64,000 nucleotides of DNA from NCBI RefSeq assembly GCF_947623445.1, contig NC_135247.1:6822501-6886500 (forward strand). The letters are read 5' to 3'. The notes beneath the pieces were generated by a model, which saw nothing but the letters and a program-made list of their open reading frames with translations, ran no database searches and was not told the origin of the DNA. The DNA comes from Clavelina lepadiformis. Lineage: Eukaryota; Chordata; Ascidiacea; Aplousobranchia; Clavelinidae. Within the stretch, counting starts at the first letter, position 1. Every line of letters starts with the position of its first letter. Positions 53,844 to 64,000 of the stretch are shown here, piece by piece. The position numbers were made by a program, and so were the translations under genes.

Positions 53844-56800
53844 AAAGAAGAAGATTTTCCTTCATGTGCTCACTTCACTAAACGAAAACCGGCTGATGAA
53901 ATCTTGAATGAATTTTACGAGCTAGGAAGGGGGAAATCAAAGATTGCCAGAGATACCATAAAATGTGAATTGAATATTTCCTATGGAGAAAGTCCTAGGG
54001 AGATTATTGACGTTTTTTACCCCAGTAATGTTACGGAAGGTATGTTTTAATAAAGTTTAATTGCATTTTAGGCATATCTATTGTATTTCATAGTGCCTAC
54101 TATCCTGCATAATAGACTGGCAAGGCGCGAATACCATATTGTTTATCTAGCAACTGGCACAAAGAAGGCAGTAGGCTATAAGCACCATCCGCGCAAATAT
54201 TTAACGCAACAACCTTAAGTAACTGTGTTTTTTATAAAAAAGGATCGTATGTATAGGATACAGTTTGGTAAAACAGCTTTTGTATTAGTATTGCATTGGA
54301 GCAATCGTATTGGAATTATTATGGTTTGTATAATTCTCATTTTTGACAAAGGCCTAGTGCCCTAGTCTGAAATCAATCCGAAATTGTGATGATTTTAAGA
54401 AGACATACAAAGCAAAAAAACACCCTAAAATCGGTGCAGTCAAAGTGCTACAAAACAGACGATATCGATCGCTTCGTAATCTCAGAGTTTTTATGGCTGC
54501 TTTTATTGAAAATTGAAAAAAAGCTTCTAAGAATTGTCTATAAAGCGTTATTGTTAGCAAATATCGCATAAAACAAAATTTATAGATAAAATAACGAGCA
54601 GACGAATTATACATTGGAGGAAAGGTGTAGGCCGGATGCACACAAGATTTTTCATGAGCTAATATTAATATTATGTTTGTTTAACTTGGTCGAACGAGCA
54701 TAAAATAAGCAGTTAAATTAGCCTAAAATATTCAAGCGAGAAAACTTTGTGTAGACCCAATTTTATCTATATAAGCTTTCAATAACTACAGTCGATTCAA
54801 CAATATATATTAATAAGACAGAGAAAGTTAGTACTGCAATAAAATAGTTAAAACTGTAACAGGTTTTTCAAGGTTTCACTTCGGTGACCGCTATATTAAG
54901 AAATTTCAAGAGACCGCATATGATAACTGCTAATTTTCTGCTATAGCTGCCGAAGTATAAGTTTTGACAGATCGTCGGAGAAATGTAAGCGACTTTTTCG
55001 GTCCTCAAGCACAATGAAAATAAAACCATTAGGTTAGGCGTGATACATCAAAAATGTCTCTATAAATGCACTTGGTCGCTTTTATGTTAATATTCTGCAT
55101 TGAAAGATACAAATGATAGCAAATAGAAGAAGAAATCCAATATACTGCAAAATAAAACCTGACGCATTATGCAGATTTGAAACTGTCGTTACTCTACATC
55201 TTGGTAATGCTCTTGAGTAAGGCACTTTATATAGACTGTGACGGTGGTTGCCCCCACTAGAAGGGTTCTGCTCCATTAAATAAGGTTTTATTATATTCTA
55301 TACTAAGTAAGTAGACTAAGTCGTAACCGCACAAATTTATTCCGAAACTGATAAGGAAATGGGTCAACTGCGCATTACAAAAGTATGAAATTTATGCCCG
55401 TCGTGCAGTATGCAAAGAATGCAGTCTGGCCTTCCGGTTCTGTTTGTGTAAGCAACAGTTACAGTAGGCTTACTGGTTAGTAGCCTAGCACTTAGCATCA
55501 CAGTTAACACAGCAAGTGAACAAACACATGTAGTATAGCCTACTGGTAAGATATTCAGTTGGAGACGACTGCATACACGAGTGAAACTACTGCATAATCT
55601 TTATATACTGTGTTTGTGTCAATCAGGCTAGATTCTCTGTTAATTTATAAACTTACTTTAATAAACTGATTTGTATAAATATGATGGAACGATGGCTGAA
55701 ATTAGGAAATGAAGAAATTAGCATTTTATTGTGCTTAATTTCCTTCACTATACGAAACCTAAACGGCAATTTAGGTGAAAACCGTTTATGTTTATTTGAC
55801 ATTACTGGCTTATTTCTGCGTATATTAGCTAAAACAAAACATGCAGTAGACAATAGCCTACCGGCGATAGGACTACGATCAATCAAAATACAGCAGTTGA
55901 TTGTGCCAGTCGCAGGAAACCAAGTCGCTTTGGGGGTCAATATAAGAAGCAGGTGTTTGGCTTGCGCCCAACTTTAAGAGCGGGTAAACTAAATATGCAA
56001 AAAAATGCTAATTCCATATCCATCAACGTCGTTACAGTTGGTCTAATTCTATCCACGTGTTTTTTCAGATACTGGCATGGTTATTTTTTTCCATGGCGGA
56101 TATTGGCAGGAAGGTTGGTAAGTAGCTTAATTAGTTATAAAACTTATTATATATCTGGAAAAAGTAAAATAACTTGAAATTAACTGGTTAGTGGAATGGT
56201 GTTTAGTTAGTTTATTCCCAGGCAACTCAATCATGATCGATTAAAGGAAAAGTAGAAAAACTTCTTATGCATATAAAAAAACAATGCTACTTTCGTGTGG
56301 GCGAATTCGCTTGCTTGTGTATATACAAGGTATGTCAGAAAAGTTTCAAGAGTGGTGTCACAAAAAATCTAATTCAAACCCAAACTACAAGTTATCCCCT
56401 TCAAAGTAATCCTCCTGGAATCTAATGCACTTCCATCCTTCTTTGCCACGCTTGCATGCACTCCTGGAAGGGTTCTTCCGGGATTCTCCGTAGCTCTGTC
56501 GTCACGGCCTTTTTGATGCCGTGCCCATCTTCAAAACGGGTTCCCTTGATAACCCCCTTGAGCTTGGGGAAACGAAAAAAAATCTCGTGGAACCAGGTCG
56601 TGCGAGTAGGGAGGTTGCTTCAGCACAGTGACGTTCTTCTGGGCCAGGAACTCTCGAATACTCGGGGCAGTGTGGGTAGGTGCGTTGTCATGGTGAAGCA
56701 TCTTCGAGATGTCCTGCCACAACTCATGTTGATCGCATTCTTCGATGTGAGGGGCACCGTCCACTCCGAGTTCTTGCAACAAGGCCAGATTATCAACCAG

Positions 56801-59547
56801 CATGTGCACAAAGAGATACTGCGACGTTTGATTCGTTCAGTGCGCGAGAAGAGGCGAGAATTGTGACAGGAAAACTCGTGGGTGCTTCACCATGACAACG
56901 TAACGTAATTGCACCCACACAGTATTACTCTACTTCGGTTTGAAAAAGAATCGTTAATTTTAATATCTTTTCTCGTGATTTATGGTTGAGTGGAAAATTT
57001 TATGATAAAACCTTGATACAAAACAAATTTAGTTAAAAAGTTACTTTTTGAGTTTTAAATCGAATTCTAGATCAACCAAAACTTGATTTCAGTAAAAAGA
57101 AAACCCTTCTGAGAGATGAGTTTAGGGTGGGGGTGATACATTGGATGAACAGATCAGGGTTGAGTTGTCTGATGTTAATTTAATATGGAACCTTTGTAAT
57201 AATACTTGCTTGATATTTAAGCTCCCAGGACTATCACTTCCTTGCAATCCCTATTACTTCTTCTGGAAGAATTTGCATTTTAGTTGGCAAAGATTTGGCG
57301 CCACAAGGTGAGGAAAATATTTTAAGACAGAAAGGAAACGTTTGCTGCTATTAAACTTACGTTTACTTATGTTTTAGCTATATTCTCTGTAATCGGAATT
57401 GGTAAGTTGTGGTCCAGATTAAAAAAACCTTGCTTTTGGAAATTGCACACAATAACTTCTTTTTGCTTCTTTATAGCCAGTTTACAAGAAAGTTTAAATC
57501 AGTGCCGAAAATCTTTGTCCTTCATTTCCAAAAAGTTTTGGGCTACATCCGAGATTATTATTTTTGGTCATTCTGCCGGTGGTCAGGAATGCACCATGCT
57601 TTTATCAACTGACTGGAAAGCTTACGATGCAGAGCTGGCGTTTTATCTGAAATCAAAACTTAAGAAAGTCATAAGCATATGTGGTGTCTACGATCTTACT
57701 CAGCTCATAGAGACACATGTGAACGACGTTTTAAACATGTCCTGGTAAGTATGTTGGATAAGGAATTAGATGAAAGAGGCATCGGAAACTATCTATAGCG
57801 TTGGAGGCAGCTTTACATTAAAAACATTCTTAATTATTTTGAGATGTGCAGGCCTATTCATAAATGTTTGCGAAGGAACACTCGAATGAACAATCGTAAA
57901 TTACTTTAGTATGTGTACTTAGTTAGTAAAAGCTTATTAACTCAACTTCGCTTACCTTGAAGTCTTGGTTGACTTGCATCAGCTTTACCTTTTCTGGCGA
58001 GGTATTTATCACAATGCATGAAAACGGTTAGGGACCACGACTTCGGCTAACGTGAATTGTGTTCACAGCGACACGTGTCGCAACAGGCAAACTTAAACGG
58101 AAATACGTCCTCTAAGAACGTTTGTGCGCTTCTTAGTACACAAGAAAAACTATACAGCGGACAGTACAAAACACGCTAAATCTGCTGACTCCACGCAACT
58201 TTCTTGTGAGAGAGCAAAAGTTTGATTCATTACTTAATTACCTGACATATCAATGCGATTGTACATTTGACTGGAAACTGTGAGTGTAGTCGTGCCTGAA
58301 ACTTTGGCATCAAAAATGCCATGGCCGTAAAATAACAAACACATGCTTAAAGAAGCTCTTATCTCAATTGCTATTGGTGTCTTAAGTTATTTAGCCACGT
58401 TATTCAAAAAATGTATTCGGGTTTGGTGGCCATGTTGACGCTTTAAATTTGCCTTAAACTCGTTTATTATAATGCACGTTTTTGCCCTCGAGGCCTTGCC
58501 ACGTTTTCCTTCCTTAGTTGTGGCGTATTATCAGTATTGCTAACACGTTCGACCATCAGCTTAAGCACAGTTTTTCATCTTCCACAATTATGGCCTAAAA
58601 TAAACTGAATGAATGAAATATCCAATGATTTTGACTTAAAAAAACAACTGCGTGACTATCTTGTATTTATATTTTAAATATTTAGATAAATATTTAAACA
58701 ATTTTTTGGCGTGCGATCGTCGGAACCTGGTATAGATCAACTAAGGGTCAGCAAACAGTACAGTACTTGTGCTAAAGGTTGCTCCCAAACGTGGGAAAGC
58801 AAACAGGCGTAAGATCACTGGAGTAAATAATCCGTTCGATATAACAGTGACGGAATTCTTTGGCCTCCGATTATAGACTGATCGTGGATACTTCCGTAGC
58901 ACTTGCAATATTTGTTTGGTTAAAAAGGTTATACACAACTTGTAACCCGGACTGGTATGAATACAAAGAATTTCATATGAGTGATGACGAAAAACACAGT
59001 ATAGCCAACAGTTGTTTATTTGATATCAAATTCACAATTAGCGTATTTCACAACAGTCTCTTTCATATAATAACAGTCTCCCGCGATGATTCTTTTTTGT
59101 TTAGGAAAGAAGCCATAAGCGTTAGTCCAATTGCTCATATTGACCAACTTTACGCTAATCTTAGAAGTTATGATTGCGAGTTCATAATGATCAATGTTGA
59201 AAACGATGCACCAACAATCTTGAAGTGCAGCAGAATTTTCGAAAGGGTAAATGAAATCAGAAAGTTCGGCATCAGTAACAACCTGAAGGTACAACTGCAC
59301 CTTTGATCTGCTGCGCTTGTGTTTTCAGGAGATGAAGCTGGGGGCTGTCCCGTTCAGGAATTTCTTCTTGAAAGACAAAGACCACTTCAGTGTAATTTTG
59401 GAAATGGTTGACAAGAATTCTGTAGGAATAAAGGTAGGTTATCAGCAATATTCACGCTGCCACTGACATAATGTGACTACGACAATAACGCTCAGCAACT
59501 TTTGAACAGCGTGTTTTTCTTTGCAGGTTCTTTTAGGGGAGGATTAA
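53844..59547 (+). CDS. afmid: kynurenine formamidase (arylformamidase), 5'-incomplete model
   Basis: This alpha/beta-hydrolase converts N-formyl-kynurenine to kynurenine and formate in tryptophan breakdown. Exons 53844-54039, 56069-56117, 57222-57307, 57477-57744, 59105-59246, 59329-59433 and 59527-59547 join in phase to 288 codons; the human protein is about 303, so only a short first exon is missing. Blocks: ISYGESPREIIDVFYPSN; the oxyanion motif HGGYWQEG; PITSSGRICILVGKDLAP; the nucleophile elbow GHSAGG; ICGVYDL; SVSPIAHID; the acid region NVENDAP; and the catalytic histidine in DKDHFSVI. The Ser-Asp-His triad is intact. The third exon acceptor (TTTAAG/CTCC) was chosen because it gives a gapless family alignment. 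An antisense mariner remnant sits in the intron 56118-57221. Confidence 0.88.
56330..56900 (-). mobile_element. truncated mariner transposon in a formamidase intron
   Basis: On the minus strand a mariner transposase C-terminal half is readable: HHDNAPTHTA, REFLAQKNVTVLKQPPYS, DLVPRDFFSFP, then after frame changes GIKKAVTTELRRIPEEPF, QAWQRRME and a final YFEGDN-like stretch in another frame. The second catalytic aspartate (HDNAP) and the third (DFF) are visible. A terminal repeat GGTATGTCAGAAAAGTTTC lies at 56329-56347. The 5' half and opposite terminus are missing and several frameshifts are present, so it is dead. Confidence 0.85.
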
Positions 59548-59817
59548 GAACCTTGTTAAACCGATGTTTATTACATGTTTTTGTTTTGTCTCATGATTTT
59601 GGACGTATATTTGATTATTTCGATTTTATCACGAACGTAGCTAGTTGGAAAGATTCGGTGTCGAAAACATGAATACTATAACAGAAACGTTTACAACTGT
59701 TATCCGTTATGTTAGTGTAGGCCTATGTTTGGGGTAGTAAGGACCCGATCAATGGTATATTTTGCCATTTCCGTGAAAATGTCAGACTTTTTATAGAACG
59801 TAAGGCTTTAACTCTTC

Positions 59818-60090
59818 TAGACCAATCAGAGACCAGTATTGTTTTTTAGTTTGGGAATTACCTTAGCAGATGGCACGTTACCAACTTCCAAGTTGTATGC
59901 ATAAGTTTGACTTTTTTGGTGCAAAGTTCTAGTCTCAATTTAGCGAACTGTTGGATGAGCAAGAGATGTTAATTTATTGGAATTTCATGAAACAGTAGCT
60001 CAAGGGATGCTAAACTCACATGCAACATTTCAGGGAGCCCATACGGGATTTTGAGAAATTGCATGACGTCATTTCACTCTATAAAAACAA
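59818..60090 (+). repeat. dispersed repeat family B, copy 2
   Basis: Diverged partner of 44527-44870, with the same block order and orientation, ending in CACTCTATAAA versus CACTTTATAAT. Non-coding. Confidence 0.5.
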
Positions 60091-60928
60091 CGAACAATGT
60101 AATCAGCTCTTTTTGCGCAACATATCGTGTCGACTGGTCATGGAACGACGAGATACTTCTTGACCTGACTTACGACAAACCAGCCATGCAAAGCGCGTGT
60201 GAGCACTATTGTATTTGTACATAAGTCGGAAAACATTGGCGAGAATGTTGAAATTATTACAAAATGACGATAGAAACGTAAAATATTGTTTTAAGAGTGC
60301 ACACACAATTGCGGTAACGCACAAGCATTGAAGTGTTGCTTACTAAAAGCATTAAAGTTCGAGCAAAAAGGGCTATTAAGTTTAGTACCAGATTCTTATT
60401 GAACACTACGTAAACCATAATGGCAGTTACAAGTGGTGTATTCGTTTATCAAAATAAAGCAATCAAACACGCTTTTCCATCGTATAAATCCACACACTAC
60501 TTACATTTTAAATAAGAAACATCACACACAATTACATAACGACACAGCGATGTGAAGTGAAACACACATCTTTCAGAAAAACGACTGTGGCCGACGGAGG
60601 CGACAAAATCGATGGTCTTGCTGTAGCAACGATGAAATTTGCAAATAAGACTTGGCATACATTTCGTTTTGCAATCGCCCTTAAACGCAACGGAAGAAAA
60701 AGGTGCGAACGTGACAACTTCTACAGGCCGAGGCGAAAAACGACACCAATCTATCACATTAATCTTAAACTCTTCGGAAAAGTGAAACGCGGCGGAAAAC
60801 GAAATGGCTAAAATCGTTAATTACATTTGCGGTAAAGCGAGGATGTATACGACACTGGTAGCAGGCGGACTTGTGGGGAAACTGTCACAGTGACACGTTT
60901 AAACACAACTGCAGAAAAATGTTATCTT

Positions 60929-60957
60929 CATACATACATACATACACACACACACAT
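60929..60957 (+). repeat. CATA/CA microsatellite
   Basis: About four CATA units followed by about five CA units, 29 bases in all. A simple repeat. Confidence 0.9.
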
Positions 60958-62706
60958 GCAAAACGCAAGCACATCATTAAGGCAAAAAAAACCTGCCAAT
61001 TTAAACCAGCGAGTGGAAAAAAACGAAATGAAATTGTTGAAAATCGCGCTACTTAACTCATCGGATAACGAAAGTAAATGATAAAGGTCGAACGTTACTT
61101 CAATGCGAGTTACACTTTCTAGTGAATTCACTTGCATAAACAAAAATGGTAACAAATTGACACAGTTAATGATTGCGAAGGGGGTGCGCATGCAACTAGA
61201 AACGATTGAAATACACGCTGAATATTAATTTAAAATCGACTTAAAAGAATCACGTTCGCAAGTAGTCAATTCTTGAAGCATTTAAGCTGCAATGCAGACT
61301 TCGAAAAAGTTTCAAAATCACACAGAAGACACACGTGTCGCCCAGCCATCGACCACAGCACGCTATGATGTTAGATAAAAGCTGTATAGGAAACAAAGCA
61401 ACTGTACAGAGAAACAAAGCTTTGTACAGGACCGTTGTCACATGCAAAACTGTGGAAGCAACGATAGCGGCACGATATATACCAACGCGGGTAGGCCAAA
61501 GATTGACCCAAAACATGGAGATATCCAGTGATTGCGGGCACCATCTGACGATCGGGAAAAAAGCTGTTGAAAATATACACAATACAAGGCACGCTATGAT
61601 ATTAAAATAATCAGGTATGCTACATTATTGTATTGCGCTATCAAATAATAAATCCATTAATATTAAATGACATTAGCACTATATCACAATGTCAATATAC
61701 ATAATATACACACAAAGGGTAGACTTACAATTCCCACTGGTTATACAGTAATAGGGAAGAGTCAATTGGTACGTCAACGTAAAATCTTTTAAACAAAACC
61801 GACATGTAAAAACTGAACAAAACCAGCGATTAACACTCAATAAATAATGCGCTCGCACTGTTGAAGTATCGTCATGAAAACAGTCAAACATGGTCGTAAT
61901 CGTAATACAAGCAGCGAAGAGGTTCTATAACGATAATTTTTATCAGGTAACACTACTAACACCTTTAAAAAACGACGGTTGCTGAAAAAACGCTTCGAAT
62001 CAAGGACGAACTAAATAGTACTGAAGTGCAACTCGCTTTGAACTGAACAGTTGGTTAAAACGGGGCGCAATACACGAGCTTAGTGTAACTAACCATTTAA
62101 AATTGAAAAGGGATTTTTTTTAAATTGACGCTAAACAGTGGTTTTCGCTATTATTTTGATTCACACATTTTACACAGAAGAACGCACCATATGCAAATAT
62201 CAATGCAACTTAAATAGTTTGTCTATTTAAGAAACGCAACCACCCTATACACAACACATCACAACATATATATATAACCGGTTAAAATAAGATTAGGCAT
62301 ATGATTGGTTACTATGGCTGTTTTCTGAATTTTGGTTTCATGTGAGACACCCAGCGAAGTGGCATCGACCAGGCACAAAAGTGTGCGACTTTTGGTCATT
62401 AAAATATTGTATTTCCTACACACATTGTAAAAACTTGCATCTTTTTATGCCTGCATCGTAACGCATTGCAATAGCGAATTCAAGAGTTTAGGGCAAGGGG
62501 CGGCGGCAACGGGAATTCAATCATTCGCTAAAGTAGAGCAACTGACAACTTAAACAAAAGTTTGTCTCACGATTAGTGGGCACAATACAAGAAGGTATGT
62601 GTAATGTGTATGAGCGGGCATATAATTGCACGCACATGGAGCGACCAAGACAACATATTGGGCAGCTAGTATGTCTTGATCGCTTTCACTGACACCACTG
62701 GCCATT

Positions 62707-62961
62707 TCAAGTGCGTTTAACGTCCTTTACTTGGAACGAGGCCAGGACATGGAAAACTGTTACCATTTTTAGGCACATATTAGGGGGGCCAACGCTGGGT
62801 GAAAACTGTATTGGCACTGCAATTAAAACGGGGTGAGTTGAAGACAGGTGTGGGTTTGGCACGTTGTAACTGATTAGATTAATATTGACTGGACATCCAT
62901 CGTTGAAGAAACTATGTACAAAAGGATGAGAGTTGTATGTACAGTCGTCGGGAATCTGTAC
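62707..62961 (-). other. possible terminal exon of an unknown gene
   Basis: The minus-strand frame after a CTGTACAG acceptor encodes about 84 residues beginning IPDDCTYNSHPF and ending KDVKRT before a stop. It is proline- and valine-rich with no recognised domain. No partner exon was found between 62961 and 64000. It may equally be a chance frame in untranslated sequence. Confidence 0.2.
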
Positions 62962-64000
62962 AGACAAAAAGAAAACGTTGAAACAAGATCCAAGCAACCA
63001 TGCCAACAACGAAGTACCACGGAATACTGAATAAACAAGATCTCAAACGAAAAAACGTTTCGACGACAAGTGGAACTGTTAAAGAACAAAACAGCTATGA
63101 CAAATGCATCATAATAATCATTTTGTAACCAAATCCACAACAATGGAAACGCATTACGAAAAGTTATGAGCAAGCTTCAAAAAAATTGAGATTGATCACC
63201 TCACCAAGACTTCTGGATACTTACCCTCCTGTAATTGTAAAGTGCGATACAAGTTCGAAATGAATGTTTAAGAAATTTGACCAAGGTTCCATAGAAAGAC
63301 CACAAAGAACAAGCTCAATGCACAAATCAAGTAAAAGTACATTACGTCATTCACAGTTGATAATTGAGTTTTCACAGCAATACGAAGGTTTCAAAAGTTA
63401 AAGTTTGAATTTAGGTTTATTGAGACTATAACATCGAAATTTATAGTGACAGTCCTCTGAGTCAAGTGGTTGAAGGTTATACGAAGCACAAATTTGCACA
63501 ACGTTCGCAAGGTGACATAATAATAACAGAAAACATTTCTGCTTACCAAAAAACAACATTTTCTCATGTTGCATGTAAATACAGATACTTGCTTCCCTAT
63601 ACACAAACAAGATTATACAGAATTACTGAACTGCGTGCTAGTTAACTATGCAATACAAAATCAAGTCTGCATGCTTTCCAGTTTCCAATGTTTCAATTTA
63701 TAATTGAGTTGACAAAATTTGATTTATTTGGGCCGATAATATTTGCCTTAGTAAGCGGGTAAGATGAAAAGTACCAGAAATGATAAATGTATCTAAACTA
63801 ACATAGCAGGGCAATTCAGGCATCAGTTTAGCTTTAAAACATTTCATCAAGGAACTAAAATGTATATCAATACAAATGTTAATCAGTGACATAACACACC
63901 AAGTATACATAACATCATTTCCCTCCGTTTACATGAAAATATCTCAACACTTTATGAGTTGTGAAAATTACAGATCTTTTAAAAAGCAACACTTGCAATA

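Larger units (their letters stand above)
59548..64000. other. intergenic or untranslated, no confident gene
   Basis: Downstream of the formamidase stop no further recognisable exon was found. It holds repeat family B copy 2 and a CATA/CA microsatellite. From about 60480 the sequence is somewhat richer in CG, and a minus-strand frame at 62707-62961, preceded by a good acceptor (TGTACAG), could be a terminal exon of an unknown gene or part of a long 3' untranslated region. Confidence 0.4.

Noticed and set aside
56456-56866. 136-codon plus-strand frame
   Set aside because: Antisense shadow of the mariner transposase remnant.
60557-60811. 84-codon basic frame
   Set aside because: Lys/Arg-rich but without domain or splice partners; overlapping frames on the other strand are equally open.

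Overview
The window is animal nuclear DNA. It is AT-rich, and its protein-coding genes are split by GT-AG introns. It carries a tRNA gene with its own promoter structure and many small DNA transposons. The gene set (Beclin 1, TMEM216, a DRAM2-like protein, a BTB/C2H2 zinc-finger protein, an inositol hexakisphosphate kinase, kynurenine formamidase and a secreted leucine-rich-repeat protein) is metazoan. Compact introns and protein similarity are compatible with an invertebrate deuterostome, perhaps an ascidian, but the species cannot be fixed from sequence alone.

Layout. 1-9618 has no recognisable gene. 9619-12554 (+) is a four-exon secreted LRR protein. Convergent to it, 17332-12995 (-) is a complete nine-coding-exon Beclin 1, and upstream of that on the same strand lies an intronless TMEM216 (18303-17881). 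A decayed hAT transposon (20203-21365) separates these from a five-exon DRAM2-like gene (22473-24045, +). Then come a solo LTR (24765-25455) and a foldback element (25871-26471). 36032-27292 (-) is a 17-exon BTB plus seven-finger C2H2 gene whose long first intron holds an imperfect palindrome of about 850 bp. A tRNA-Ser(AGA) lies at 37752-37833 and a hAT MITE at 38361-38649. 39773-43467 (+) is an IP6K. A second solo LTR, near-identical and inverted relative to the first, is at 46561-47254. 47.2-52 kb is mostly transposon-derived: a MITE, a piggyBac inserted into an older repeat, and an unclassified element with 10-bp target duplications. 53844-59547 (+) is kynurenine formamidase without a confidently placed first exon. 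59.5-64 kb has no confident gene.

The genes are functionally independent apart from two autophagy-linked ones (Beclin 1 and the DRAM2-like gene), whose proximity may be chance. Exon boundaries were derived by hand from splice signals, reading phase and recalled family alignments; no search was run. The most noteworthy observations are the replaced Gly-Asp core in the Beclin 1 BH3 segment, the giant intronic palindrome, two proprotein-convertase-like sites inside the LRR domain, and several transposons with readable target-site duplications.
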